The notes under the pieces were generated by a model. It had not been told where the DNA came from. It made no database searches and was given only the letters and a program-made list of their open reading frames with translations. A stretch of 64,000 nucleotides of DNA, from assembly GCA_964542305.1 (NCBI GenBank), contig CAZITX010000012.1, positions 15,848 to 79,847 of the forward strand, in the 5' to 3' direction. Positions 8,186-17,083 of the stretch are shown piece after piece; position 1 is the first letter of the stretch; every line of letters starts with the position of its first letter. Both the position numbers and the translations under genes were made by a program. Source of the DNA: DMER64 sp964542305. Lineage in GTDB: Bacteria > Bacteroidota > Bacteroidia > Bacteroidales > UBA932.

Positions 8186-9182
8186 CGTATTTACGCCATT
8201 TTTCCAGAACTTTTTCAAAATCTTCAGGAAGGGGTGCCCTGAAATGCACTTTTTCCCTGGAACGCGGATGTACAAATCCCAGGGTCATGGCATGAAGTGC
8301 CTGGCGAGGCATAATTTCAAAACAGTTGTCAATAAACTGTTTGTATTTTGTGAAACGGGTCCCTTTACGTATGCGGTCTCCGCCGTAGCGGGCGTCTCCA
8401 AAGAGCGGGTGTCCCGTATGCTCCATATGTACCCGTATTTGGTGTGTTCTTCCGGTTTCCAGGCGGCATTCAACCAGCGTAACGTATCCAAAACGTTCCA
8501 GTACACGGTAATGCGTGACGGCATGCTTCCCGGTTTTACCGTCAGGACAAACACTAAAACGAAGTCTGTCAGAAGGATGCCGGGCAATATCTCCTGTTAT
8601 GGAACCCTCTTCATTTTCCATATCTCCCCAAACCAGGGCATGGTAAACCCGGTCTACAGTATGGTCAAAAAACTGACGTGCCAGGCGGAATTGCGCTTCT
8701 TCTGACTTCGCAACCACAAGCAACCCTGATGTATCTTTATCAATTCTGTGAACCAGAACTCCCATTCGGGAATCATTCGTGTTGACGGTTCCCCTCTCCC
8801 CGAAATGCCAGGCCAGGGCATTTAGTAAAGTTCCACTGTAATTGCCGTGTCCCGGATGTACCGTCAATCCGGCCGGTTTGTTGATCACTAGTATGTCAGG
8901 GTCCTCAAATACGATTTCGATAGGAATGTCTTCTGCAACAAGCTGGAATTCCCTCTTTTCATAGGGAAGAATAATGCGAATATCGTCCAGCGGCTTGACT
9001 TTGTAATTATTTTTGACAGGTGTTCCGTTAACCAGAATGTATTGTGATTCCGTAGCAAGCTGAATACGGTTTCTTGAAGTAGCTTCCAGTTTGGATGCAA
9101 GAAATTTATCGATTCGTAAAGGCGACTGCCCTTTGTCGACTGTTATATGAAAATGTTCAAATAATTCCTGCTCATCTATCAT
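8154..9182 (-). CDS. rluD: RluD-family 23S rRNA pseudouridine synthase
   Basis: The 342-residue enzyme has an N-terminal S4 RNA-binding domain (LRIDKFLASKLEATSRNRIQ) and a catalytic domain with HRIDKDTSGLLVVAKS near residue 147, whose Asp is the pseudouridylation nucleophile, plus RTHQIRVHMEHTGHPLFGD. By similarity it modifies helix 69 of 23S rRNA. The exact RluA/C/D target cannot be told from sequence alone. It directly follows the PASTA protein, a gene order common in Bacteroidota, and its 3' end overlaps convergent ruvC. Confidence 0.9.
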   Translation of the reverse strand: MIDEQELFEHFHITVDKGQSPLRIDKFLASKLEATSRNRIQLATESQYILVNGTPVKNNYKVKPLDDIRIILPYEKREFQLVAEDIPIEIVFEDPDILVINKPAGLTVHPGHGNYSGTLLNALAWHFGERGTVNTNDSRMGVLVHRIDKDTSGLLVVAKSEEAQFRLARQFFDHTVDRVYHALVWGDMENEEGSITGDIARHPSDRLRFSVCPDGKTGKHAVTHYRVLERFGYVTLVECRLETGRTHQIRVHMEHTGHPLFGDARYGGDRIRKGTRFTKYKQFIDNCFEIMPRQALHAMTLGFVHPRSREKVHFRAPLPEDFEKVLEKWRKYAISAQFFEDS

Positions 9183-9998
9183 TTACAGGGTATCTTCTAT
9201 CAGGGGCAGTTCTTCCGGTTTGAGCAATTCTGGATCAGTGGTAAGCGTGAGATGTACCGATGTTCCCAAGGGCCATTCCGGTTGTTGTGAATATACGGGA
9301 GATTGCATGTAAACCCTTGCAGCCAGGGTGTCTGCAGCGTTCAGGACCGTCTTGTCATAACGGATATTTCCCACATTCAGAGAATGGTCACTCAGGATAT
9401 CCAATGCGGTTTCAAGACTTTTTCCCTTAAGCAGGGGAATGTAAGCCAATTCGTGATCCGGAGATAATCCCAGTTCCAGGTCAATGGAGCTGTAAATATC
9501 AACGGCTGTGCCGGGTGCGATCGGTTGGCCCAGGTAAAGCTGTTCCAGAACGTTGTTGGTGGCGATATCGGGAACATAGATCAAACGGCCGAGTTTCAGC
9601 CCGCTGGATGCAAGTTCCGCTTTTGCCTGCCTTAGGGAAAATCCTACCAGCGAAGGCATATTAACCTGCCTGGGGAGCACCGAGTTAACAGTGAGTTCAA
9701 CCCGGCGGTTTTTCTTAACATGTTGTCCGGCAGGAGGAACCTGTCTGAAGATTACTCCTTTAGGCAATTTTGGCATATAAAGTGAATCGGTTACTTCCAG
9801 GCGCAGATCCATAGAAGAAACTACCTCCCGGGCATCTTCCGGAGTTAATCCGGTAAGATCGGGAAGTACAAAGCCTTTGCCGTGACGCGTGAAGAAATGT
9901 AAAAAAGTGTAGATGCTTAAAAAAAGCGCTGACAGGAAAATCAAGATCCACAGTAAGTTCCTGAGGATAGGCTTCCTTATGGTTTTTTTACCGGACAC
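9183..9998 (-). CDS. PASTA-domain membrane protein
   Basis: One N-terminal membrane anchor (about residues 12-32, LLWILIFLSALFLSIYTFL) is followed by three PASTA repeats of about 65-70 residues (GFVLPDLTGLTPEDAREVV; VNMPSLVGFSLRQAKAEL; AYIPLLKGKSLETALDIL). PASTA domains bind peptidoglycan or muropeptides in penicillin-binding proteins and Ser/Thr kinases. No kinase domain is attached here. The start is GTG, two bases after the rpmH stop; no ATG is available before the anchor. It sits directly upstream of rluD. Confidence 0.88.
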   Translation of the reverse strand: MSGKKTIRKPILRNLLWILIFLSALFLSIYTFLHFFTRHGKGFVLPDLTGLTPEDAREVVSSMDLRLEVTDSLYMPKLPKGVIFRQVPPAGQHVKKNRRVELTVNSVLPRQVNMPSLVGFSLRQAKAELASSGLKLGRLIYVPDIATNNVLEQLYLGQPIAPGTAVDIYSSIDLELGLSPDHELAYIPLLKGKSLETALDILSDHSLNVGNIRYDKTVLNAADTLAARVYMQSPVYSQQPEWPLGTSVHLTLTTDPELLKPEELPLIEDTL

Positions 9999-10000
9999 TT

Positions 10001-10153
10001 TTAAAAACGATCTTCGTCGGATACGGTTAATTTTTTGCGTCCGCGCCTGCGGCGGGCGGCCAGTATGCGACGTCCGTTGGGAGTAGACATACGCTCACGA
10101 AACCCGTGTTTGTTACGGCGTTTACGTTGAGAGGGTTGAAATGTCCTTTTCAT
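10001..10153 (-). CDS. rpmH: 50S ribosomal protein L34
   Basis: A 50-codon frame starts at ATG 10153 and begins MKRTFQPSQRKRRNKHGFR, then RMSTPNGRRILAARRRRGRK, the diagnostic L34 sequence. It ends with the acidic SDEDRF tail typical of Bacteroidota and a TAA at 10001-10003. It lies directly upstream of the PASTA gene and 15 bp downstream of the rsmG stop. There is no sign of rnpA or dnaA next to it, unlike the classical oriC arrangement. Confidence 0.97.
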   Translation of the reverse strand: MKRTFQPSQRKRRNKHGFRERMSTPNGRRILAARRRRGRKKLTVSDEDRF

Positions 10154-10167
10154 ATATTTCTGCTACT

Positions 10168-10854
10168 TTAACTACTTTTCAATAGGGGAGCGCAAAGGTA
10201 CGAAGTTAGTTTGATTTCGCAAATTTTTTTCGTATCAAAGAAATTGTCACCAAGTTCCGGGAACGTGTTTTTCAACTCTGTAGTTGTAAAACAGGATTCA
10301 GGAATACCTAGTTTGCAGGAAGCTTCGTGTATTTCCCGTGAAAGATCTCCACCCTTTAGGAACAGGATTCTGCCGTCTTTTTTGATTTTTTTGTGAGCCC
10401 AGGGAATAAATTTTTCAAGACTGGCAACAGCGCGTGAAACAATTATATCAAAAGACCGGTCGGCCAGGGATTCCATACGTGAAACAACAGGCGTTACATT
10501 GTTCAGATTTAGTTGCGAGGAGATCCCGGAAACGACTTTGATCTTCTTGGCGATGGAATCGCATAAAAAAAAACGGACAGAGGGATGCAAGATCGCCAGG
10601 GGAATTCCGGGAAATCCGCCCCCGGTTCCGGCATCCAGGACCGTTACGTCTTTTTGGAAAGGATTGTTATCAAGTGCCTTTGAAAGAGCCAGCGAATGGA
10701 GTACGTGCCTAAGGTACAGATGTTCCATATCTTTCCGGCTAATCACATTGATCTTTTGGTTCCAGTGGGAATACAGTTTTCCCAGCTGTGTGAAACGGGC
10801 TTTCGCATTTTCGTCCAGATCCGGGAAATACCTGAAAATCAATTGTGCATCCAT
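10168..10854 (-). CDS. rsmG: 16S rRNA (guanine-527-N7)-methyltransferase RsmG
   Basis: The 228-residue enzyme shows the GidB pattern: YSHWNQKINVISRKDMEHLYLRHVLHS, the SAM-binding loop VLDAGTGGGFPGIPLAI near residue 70 and the FDIIVSRAVASLEKF strand. It methylates G527 in the 530 loop of 16S rRNA. The gene follows the ECF sigma factor by 2 nt in the minus-strand block. Confidence 0.95.
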   Translation of the reverse strand: MDAQLIFRYFPDLDENAKARFTQLGKLYSHWNQKINVISRKDMEHLYLRHVLHSLALSKALDNNPFQKDVTVLDAGTGGGFPGIPLAILHPSVRFFLCDSIAKKIKVVSGISSQLNLNNVTPVVSRMESLADRSFDIIVSRAVASLEKFIPWAHKKIKKDGRILFLKGGDLSREIHEASCKLGIPESCFTTTELKNTFPELGDNFFDTKKICEIKLTSYLCAPLLKSS

Positions 10855-10856
10855 AA

Positions 10857-11411
10857 TTAATCAACACTTTCCTGTTCAATGATCTGAGCGAGCATTACTT
10901 TAGCCCGGTGGATCCTGTTTTTAACCGTTCCCAGAGGAACGTTCAATGTGTCGGCGATCTCTTCGTAAGCGTAATGCTGCATGTAACGCAGGCGGATCAC
11001 TTCTGCATAGTCGGGTTTGAGGCGAGATATTACCGATTCAATAGCTTGTTTCTGTTGTTCGGCTATCATGACTTCTTCCGGGTTAATATCTTCTGTTTCC
11101 CGGGCTTCTTCCAGTGAAACGAAATATTGTTTGTTTTTCCTGAAATGATCAATGCATAAATTTTGAACAATGCTGTACAGCCAGGTGGAAAAGGCGTATT
11201 TGGGGTTGTAATGTTTCAGGTTCCGGAAAGCTTTGTCAAAACTCATCAACACCAGGTCCTCCGATTCAGATGAATTTACTATGAGCTTGTTTATAAAAGC
11301 CTGTACACGGTCTTTATGCCTGACAAGAAGACGCGTGTAGGCTTCCTGCCTGTTTTCCAGGGCTAGTTTTACAAGTTCCCGGTCATCCAAATAATCCAGT
11401 GATACACCCAT
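10857..11411 (-). CDS. RNA polymerase sigma-70 factor, ECF type
   Basis: The 184-residue protein has sigma region 2 (about 15-95; SESEDLVLMSFDKAFRNL, AFSTWLYSIVQNLCIDHFRK) and region 4 (about 120-180; YAEVIRLRYMQHYAYEEI, PLGTVKNRIHRAK) and no other domains. No anti-sigma gene is adjacent. Its placement between a glycosyltransferase and rsmG suggests a constitutively expressed, housekeeping-type ECF factor, by inference. One base separates its start from the upstream gene's stop. Confidence 0.92.
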   Translation of the reverse strand: MGVSLDYLDDRELVKLALENRQEAYTRLLVRHKDRVQAFINKLIVNSSESEDLVLMSFDKAFRNLKHYNPKYAFSTWLYSIVQNLCIDHFRKNKQYFVSLEEARETEDINPEEVMIAEQQKQAIESVISRLKPDYAEVIRLRYMQHYAYEEIADTLNVPLGTVKNRIHRAKVMLAQIIEQESVD

Positions 11412-11412
11412 G

Positions 11413-12534
11413 TTATGAGGATTTGATATTCTTTATCAGGAGCACAGTTAAAAAATAAAAATGTACAAAGGGAGAGATCATATCCCACAAAGGAGATGCC
11501 AAAGCCAGTCCTTTTTCACCAAAATGTATACGAAATCCTATCTGATGGATCCATACGGTTACCCATCTGAACAGCAACATGCCTCCCAAAACGCTTAAGG
11601 TAAATATCTCATTTGTTTCCCATATAATGAAAAAATTCAAGAACAGGATCACATAAAAAGCGGCCGTGAGTACTTTATCCAGTGAAAGCAATATATAGGG
11701 ACGTGATTTTGTAAGCCGGAGTGTAGACAATACGGATGACCTGGCCAGGTTGTATTCGCGCATTCCCATGTGCCGGTTCATATAAACTGTGCCTGCAGGA
11801 TTTATACAGGCTGTGGCTTTGGTTTGTTTCAAGACATGAGAAACTATGGCCTGTTCACATTGATTGCAGCCGGTAGTTTTCATATCCATTTTTTCTCCTT
11901 TTAAGAATCTCTCTGCCGGGAACATCTTGTTGTTGCCGTCACAGGTATAGCCCATATTCAGGGCGGCGGCGCCCATGGCATGAAGTTGTTGTTCCATCAA
12001 ATCGTAACGGATCAGCAAGTTGCTGCCTTTGTAGGATGTATATCCCAGTACGGTGTCTTTTTCTTTTTTTAGTGATGCCTGTACCAATGTAGCAAGCCAT
12101 TTTTTGGAATCAGGGTAACAGTCCGGTCTGAAAAAAACGACGTTAGGATAACTGGCGGCCCTGATCCCGATCCCCAGTGCCATAAGATTGTCTTGTCCGA
12201 ATTTGAAATCGGCCGTCAGGGTCCTTATGGTAAGGTTTTTATTGAAATGTTCCAGGGAAGCCAGCAGCACGTCTGTATTGTCCTGAGAATTTTTGTCCAC
12301 CACAATCAGTTCAAAGGGTTCGTATTCCTGTTCCAACAATACAGGCAGCAAATTTACCAGGTTTTCGTATTCATTCCTTACACATAGAATTACCGATACA
12401 CCGGGAGCAACAACAGTACCTGCCGGCGGACTTTCTTTTTTGGCGAAAGCAGGTCTGTAATATTGCAGGAACAGAAGTACTGTAACAGCAAACAGGAGAA
12501 TAAAAGAAATCAGGATCAAATCCGTAAGTACCAT
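11413..12534 (-). CDS. Membrane-anchored family 2 glycosyltransferase
   Basis: From the chosen ATG at 12534 the product is 373 residues: an N-terminal transmembrane helix (MVLTDLILISFILLFAVTVL), a GT2 Rossmann domain (SVILCVRNEYENLVNLLPVL, ELIVVDKNSQDNTDV, NVVFFRPDCYPDSKKW) and two or more C-terminal membrane helices. The longer frame from 12576 would overlap polA, whereas ATG 12534 lies one base after the polA stop, so that start is preferred. The acceptor is unknown. The protein most likely builds envelope polysaccharide or glycolipid at the inner membrane. Confidence 0.82.
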   Translation of the reverse strand: MVLTDLILISFILLFAVTVLLFLQYYRPAFAKKESPPAGTVVAPGVSVILCVRNEYENLVNLLPVLLEQEYEPFELIVVDKNSQDNTDVLLASLEHFNKNLTIRTLTADFKFGQDNLMALGIGIRAASYPNVVFFRPDCYPDSKKWLATLVQASLKKEKDTVLGYTSYKGSNLLIRYDLMEQQLHAMGAAALNMGYTCDGNNKMFPAERFLKGEKMDMKTTGCNQCEQAIVSHVLKQTKATACINPAGTVYMNRHMGMREYNLARSSVLSTLRLTKSRPYILLSLDKVLTAAFYVILFLNFFIIWETNEIFTLSVLGGMLLFRWVTVWIHQIGFRIHFGEKGLALASPLWDMISPFVHFYFLTVLLIKNIKSS

Positions 12535-12535
12535 A

Positions 12536-15184
12536 CTAATGCGCCTCCAGCCAGTTAGTTCCAAATCCCAAGCCAACAGATAACGGTACGCTGAGTGTTA
12601 CTGTGTGTTCCATTATATTGCGTACCAGGGCTTCCATTTCTTCCTTTTCCGAAATATGGACATCAAAGAGCAATTCGTCATGAACCTGCAGGATCATTTT
12701 GCTTTTCATTTTTTTATCCGTCATTTCACGGTGTACCAATACCATGGCCTTTTTTATAATATCGGCAGCTGTTCCCTGAATGGGAGCGTTGATGGCGTTA
12801 CGTTCTGCCAATCCCCGCAGCAAGGCGTTGGATGCATTGATATCCGGTGCGTAACGTCTTCGGTTAAACAGTGTTTCCACGTAGCCTTTTTCCTTTGCCG
12901 TGGATATGGTATTATCCAGATATTCCCTCACTTTTGGATAATGTTCAAAGTATCCCTCTATGAGATCTTTGGCTTCTGTACGGGGTATTTTAAGACGGCT
13001 GGCAAGCCCGAACGGGGATATGCCGTATATGATTCCGAAATTGGCTGTTTTTGCCTTGTTCCGTTGTTCGGGAGTTACTTCTTCGTTTGTGCAATGAAAT
13101 ATCTTAGCTGCCGTAGCCGTATGAATGTCCTTCCCTGCATTGAAGGCTGCTATAAAATCCTGATCTCCGCTCATATGGGCCATGATACGCAGTTCTATCT
13201 GGGAATAATCGGCGGACATCAACACATGGTCTTCATCTCGGGGAATGAAAAATTTTCTGATTTCTCTCCCTCTTTCTTCCCTTACCGGAATGTTTTGAAG
13301 GTTTGGTTTTTGTGAGCTCAGTCTTCCGGTAGCAGTTACCGTCTGATTGAATGTGGTATGTATACGTCCGGTTTTGGGGTTGACAAGTGCCGGCAGGCTT
13401 TCAATGTAGGAAGACAAGAGTTTTTTCAAAGACCTGTATTCCAGGATCAGAGGAACTATTGGGTGACGGTCTGCCAGTGCACTAAGTGTTTCTTCGTCTG
13501 TAGAATATTGTTTTTTTCCTTTCCGGGATCTGTCATCTATCTTCAGCCTGTCGTACAGCACTATACCAAGTTGTTTTGGAGAAGACACGTTTAATGTGGG
13601 TTCCTTTGCGTAATCCCTGACCTGTTTTTCGATTTCCAGGGATGTGACTGTAAGTTCCCTGCCGTATTCTTCCAACGAACCGATGTCTACTTTGACTCCT
13701 TGGTATTCCATATCGGCAAGCACTTCCATCAAAGGCATTTCAAGGTCTGTGTACAGCGTTCCGGTCCCTTCTTTGTTTAATATTTCCTGTAGCGGATTTT
13801 TCAAATGGTAAGCAATAAAGGCTTCGCTTAACAGGGTTTTTATGGCGGAGTCTGTGTCTTTTTCTGTTTGAAACATGTCCTGATCTTTAGTCTCGGTCTC
13901 ATCCGGAAATAAATTCAGGTATTGAATGGCAAGGTCGTCGGGACGATGGTTTCGTTCCGGGTTGACCAAATAATGCATCAGGCCGGGGTCCCATAGCATA
14001 CCGGACATGTCTTCCTGTTGATGTTTCAATGTCAGCAACAGGTCTTTGATATCGAATCCGCATTTTTCAATTTTCGGATCTGAAAGCAGCGGCAGGATGA
14101 TTTCAAAAGAAGCTATATAATTTTTTTCTCCGGTATAAACAGCTGCATATGAAGTGTCGCAGGCTATGCCCACCCGGCCGTTGACGGATGCCTCTTTCAG
14201 CAGAGAAGCGATTTGCTGATTGCTTTTGATTGCTTCAAAAGAAACGGGCGGTTTCAGTTCCGGGGAGGCTTCAAGCGGCGTATCCGTTTTATCTTCAAAA
14301 CAGCAGAACAATTCTTCCAATTTAGGGATAAGCCTCACCAGGGAATGGAATTCGTACTCTCTGAGCAATTCTTTCAGGCGGGCCAACTCGGGCGCACGGA
14401 CCTTGAAAGATTCTTCATTCCAGGGTATATCCAGCCCGGTGCGGATGGTTACCAGGTCTTTTGAAAGTTTCAGCATTTCCCTGGAATTTGTGATCTTTTC
14501 CTGCATTTTGACGGGCAACTCGGCAAGGTGCTCCAGAATGTCCTCAACGGTTCCGTAGCGCGATACCAGGTTTTTGGCACCGACTTCGCCAATGCCCCGC
14601 ACTCCCGGGATGTTGTCCGAAGCGTCTCCCCATATGGCCAGGATATCTGTTACCTGTAAGGGATCATTAATGTTGTATTTGGCACAGATCTCTTTTTCTC
14701 CCATGATCTCCCAGCCGTCCCCGCGGGAATGGGGCCTGAACATCCGGATGTTTTTAGAGACCAGTTGCCCGTAATCCTTGTCCGGAGTGACCATGAATAC
14801 CTGGAACCCTTCTTTCTCGGCACGTTTGGATAATGTTCCGATGACATCGTCTGCCTCGGCATTCTGAATGGTGATCACAGGGATGCGGCAAGAGTCCAGG
14901 AATTCGTGAATGACGGGCAGCGATTCTTTTATCACCGCAGGCGTCTCGGGCCGGTTCGCTTTGTATTCCGGATATGCCTGGTGGCGAAAATTTTTACCTC
15001 CCGGATCAAAAGCCACAAAAAGATGGGTGGGTCTTTCCTTCAAGATAATATCAAATAGGGAACGGCAGAAGCCGTATATTGCCGAGGTGTCAACACCTTT
15101 GGTGTTGAGCATGGGCCGGTTAATAAAGGCAAAATACGCCCGGTAAACCAGGGCGTGCCCGTCTATCATGAATATTCGTTTCAT
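12536..15184 (-). CDS. polA: DNA polymerase I
   Basis: The 882-residue protein has the 5' nuclease domain (about 1-290; FMIDGHALVYRAYFA, DDVIGTLSKRA, GVRGIGEVGAKNL), a 3'-5' exonuclease-like domain and the polymerase domain with motif A (MSADYSQIELRIMAH), motif B (RNKAKTANFGIIYG) and motif C (QVHDELLFDV). In the exonuclease region the first metal motif reads CDTSY where proofreading enzymes have DTE, so proofreading is probably lost. Start choice: ATG at 15184 overlaps the queD stop as ATGA. A start three codons earlier is possible. Confidence 0.95.
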   Translation of the reverse strand: MKRIFMIDGHALVYRAYFAFINRPMLNTKGVDTSAIYGFCRSLFDIILKERPTHLFVAFDPGGKNFRHQAYPEYKANRPETPAVIKESLPVIHEFLDSCRIPVITIQNAEADDVIGTLSKRAEKEGFQVFMVTPDKDYGQLVSKNIRMFRPHSRGDGWEIMGEKEICAKYNINDPLQVTDILAIWGDASDNIPGVRGIGEVGAKNLVSRYGTVEDILEHLAELPVKMQEKITNSREMLKLSKDLVTIRTGLDIPWNEESFKVRAPELARLKELLREYEFHSLVRLIPKLEELFCCFEDKTDTPLEASPELKPPVSFEAIKSNQQIASLLKEASVNGRVGIACDTSYAAVYTGEKNYIASFEIILPLLSDPKIEKCGFDIKDLLLTLKHQQEDMSGMLWDPGLMHYLVNPERNHRPDDLAIQYLNLFPDETETKDQDMFQTEKDTDSAIKTLLSEAFIAYHLKNPLQEILNKEGTGTLYTDLEMPLMEVLADMEYQGVKVDIGSLEEYGRELTVTSLEIEKQVRDYAKEPTLNVSSPKQLGIVLYDRLKIDDRSRKGKKQYSTDEETLSALADRHPIVPLILEYRSLKKLLSSYIESLPALVNPKTGRIHTTFNQTVTATGRLSSQKPNLQNIPVREERGREIRKFFIPRDEDHVLMSADYSQIELRIMAHMSGDQDFIAAFNAGKDIHTATAAKIFHCTNEEVTPEQRNKAKTANFGIIYGISPFGLASRLKIPRTEAKDLIEGYFEHYPKVREYLDNTISTAKEKGYVETLFNRRRYAPDINASNALLRGLAERNAINAPIQGTAADIIKKAMVLVHREMTDKKMKSKMILQVHDELLFDVHISEKEEMEALVRNIMEHTVTLSVPLSVGLGFGTNWLEAH

Positions 15185-15612
15185 TTCACCCATTCGGCAA
15201 ATGATGTGGGGGTTTCGTACAACCTTACGCTGTGTAGCCGGTTGGGCGGGGTAATTACCGGATCCAGGATGCCGGCAATATATAACGTCAGTTGTTCACA
15301 GGTGGGTTGAAAATCAAAAATTATGACGTTGTCGTATGCTTTGGAAAGTTCACCGGATAAAGGAGCGTCCTTCCTAAGCATCAGAGAGTGATCCAGGGGT
15401 TCAAGAACGTATTTGGAAACAATTTTCTTAAGGTCATTGAAGTCCATGATCATGCCTGATTTCGGATCTTCCGGTTTGTGAGAAGGTTCACCTGTTATGG
15501 TGACCATCAGTTTGTAGGAATGTCCGTGTATCTGGCGGCATTTGCCATCGTAATGGGTCAGTGCGTGTGCGCCTTCAAAACGAAATTCCCGGGTTATTTG
15601 CAATTGTGACAT
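15181..15612 (-). CDS. queD: 6-carboxytetrahydropterin synthase QueD
   Basis: The 143-residue PTPS-family protein has the zinc histidines in EGAHALTHYDGKCRQIHGHS with the catalytic Cys, and the C-terminal VRLYETPTSFAEW Glu that anchors the pterin. QueD converts dihydroneopterin triphosphate to carboxytetrahydropterin in queuosine/preQ0 biosynthesis. Eukaryote-like PTPS activity cannot be excluded. It is the first gene of the queD-polA-GT2-sigma-rsmG block and has its own TACATTTG promoter element at 15631-15638. Confidence 0.88.
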   Translation of the reverse strand: MSQLQITREFRFEGAHALTHYDGKCRQIHGHSYKLMVTITGEPSHKPEDPKSGMIMDFNDLKKIVSKYVLEPLDHSLMLRKDAPLSGELSKAYDNVIIFDFQPTCEQLTLYIAGILDPVITPPNRLHSVRLYETPTSFAEWVK

Positions 15613-15630
15613 AAATCGCGTTTATTCGTA

Positions 15631-15638
15631 CAAATGTA
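15631..15638 (-). promoter_or_regulatory. TAnnTTTG -7 element for queD-polA block
   Basis: The minus strand reads TACATTTG, 18 bp upstream of the queD start codon. Confidence 0.55.
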
Positions 15639-15716
15639 GTACATTTCTTCGAGTAACCCTTGTGGCTTATGATTTATATGTTTAAATGCGTTCCTGCTAT
15701 ATATTTGTCATATATT

Positions 15717-15747
15717 TTGCTTTATTGATTAAACTTTTTTAGTTTTG
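15717..15747 (+). promoter_or_regulatory. Promoter of the PLP aminotransferase
   Basis: TAGTTTTG at 15740-15747 with a TTG at 15717-15719, 20 bp apart, matches the Bacteroidota -7/-33 pair and lies 22 bp before the start codon. Confidence 0.55.
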
Positions 15748-15769
15748 CCCCGTAAAAGAATTTAGAATT

Positions 15770-16984
15770 ATGCTAGACGAAACTTTGAAATCCATTATCT
15801 CTGATAACGCCAAAAATATGAGGCGATCAGCCATCCGGGATCTTCTGAAAATGGCTACACGTCCTGACGTGATATCTTTTGGAGGCGGCTTCCCGGACAT
15901 TACGGCTTTTCCCGTAGATCAATTAAAGGAAGTCGTAATGGAAGTCCTGGAAGAAAATGCCTTGCAGGCATTGCAATATGGTGAAACGTTGGGAGTTAAG
16001 GAATTAAGAGAGGTGCTTGCACAACGTTACCGTGACCAGGGTATGGAGGTTACTTATGAAAATTTCATAATTACCACATCGTCGCAACAGGCAATAGATA
16101 TGCTGTGTCAGCTGTTAATTAATCCCGGAGACACGCTGGTCTGCGGCTTGCCATCCTACCTGGGAGCTTTACAGGCTTTTTATGCCCACAGGGCCAATCC
16201 CGTGGGAATTCCCAGAGATGAGGAATTGCATTCGGTGGTCAGTGCATTGGTTACTGCCGGTAAAAAACCGAAATTCATCTACGCCATACCCGATTTTCAA
16301 AATCCATCCGGTGTGACAATGGATATGGAGCAACGAAACAATGTCCTGGAAGTTGCCAGGGAATTTGATCTTCTGGTAGTGGAAGACAGTCCTTACCGGG
16401 AGATCCGTTTCAGCGGCGAACCCATGCCTTTGATCTATTCACTGGATAAGGAAGAGCGTACGGTGTTGCTGGGAACTTTTTCCAAGACATTCGTGCCCGG
16501 GTTCCGCCTTGGATGGATCATGGCTCCGGTAAACATAATTGAGCGGCTGGAGATTGTTAAGCAATCCATGGATTTGTGTGCTCCGGTATTCAATCAGTTC
16601 ATAGCTGCCCGTTTTATGAAAAAAGGCTATTACGACAAAAATATTGAGCGGGTTAAGATCAATTACCGTAACAAACGCGACAGCATGATCGCCGCATTTG
16701 AAAAATACATGCCCGAAGGGGTAACCTGGACCAATCCCGAAGGAGGCCTTTTCCTCTTTGTTACACTGCCTGAAGGGTACGATTCTACGGAACTTTTCAA
16801 AATTGCGGTAAAAGAAAACGTGGCCTTTGTCATTGGGGAAGCATTCCACTGTGACGGGTCAGGGAAGAACACCTTGCGGATCAACTTTTCTTATATGGAA
16901 GAATCACGTGCCGAGGAGGGGATCCGTCGCCTGGCCGGTGCCATTGTCAGAATGATGGAGGATAAAAAGGTCAAAGGTCAATAA
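15770..16984 (+). CDS. PLP-dependent aminotransferase class I/II (2-aminoadipate/LysN-like)
   Basis: The 404-residue fold-type I enzyme begins with the RDLLKMATRPDVISFGGGFPD motif split around the substrate-recognition segment of LysN/MocR-like transaminases. The PLP lysine lies in LLGTFSKTFVPGFRLGW near residue 240 and the carboxylate-binding Arg in NTLRINFSY. There is no N-terminal GntR DNA-binding domain, so it is a stand-alone enzyme and not a MocR regulator. Substrate is unproven; aromatic or branched-chain amino acids or 2-aminoadipate are likely. It is monocistronic, with its own promoter and a terminator at 17054. Confidence 0.88.
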   Translation: MLDETLKSIISDNAKNMRRSAIRDLLKMATRPDVISFGGGFPDITAFPVDQLKEVVMEVLEENALQALQYGETLGVKELREVLAQRYRDQGMEVTYENFIITTSSQQAIDMLCQLLINPGDTLVCGLPSYLGALQAFYAHRANPVGIPRDEELHSVVSALVTAGKKPKFIYAIPDFQNPSGVTMDMEQRNNVLEVAREFDLLVVEDSPYREIRFSGEPMPLIYSLDKEERTVLLGTFSKTFVPGFRLGWIMAPVNIIERLEIVKQSMDLCAPVFNQFIAARFMKKGYYDKNIERVKINYRNKRDSMIAAFEKYMPEGVTWTNPEGGLFLFVTLPEGYDSTELFKIAVKENVAFVIGEAFHCDGSGKNTLRINFSYMEESRAEEGIRRLAGAIVRMMEDKKVKGQ

Positions 16985-17053
16985 TCAGTTCATTCAGCGA
17001 GCGTTTGGGTACATGATGTGTCCCATCCGCATCTCTCCAATATTTGATGTTTT

Positions 17054-17083
17054 CCCCGGCCGGGAGGTCGGGGTTTGTTGTTG
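17054..17083 (+). terminator. Rho-independent terminator after the aminotransferase
   Basis: CCCCGGCC (17054-17061) pairs with GGTCGGGG (17066-17073) around a GGGA loop, followed by a T-rich stretch. Confidence 0.7.
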
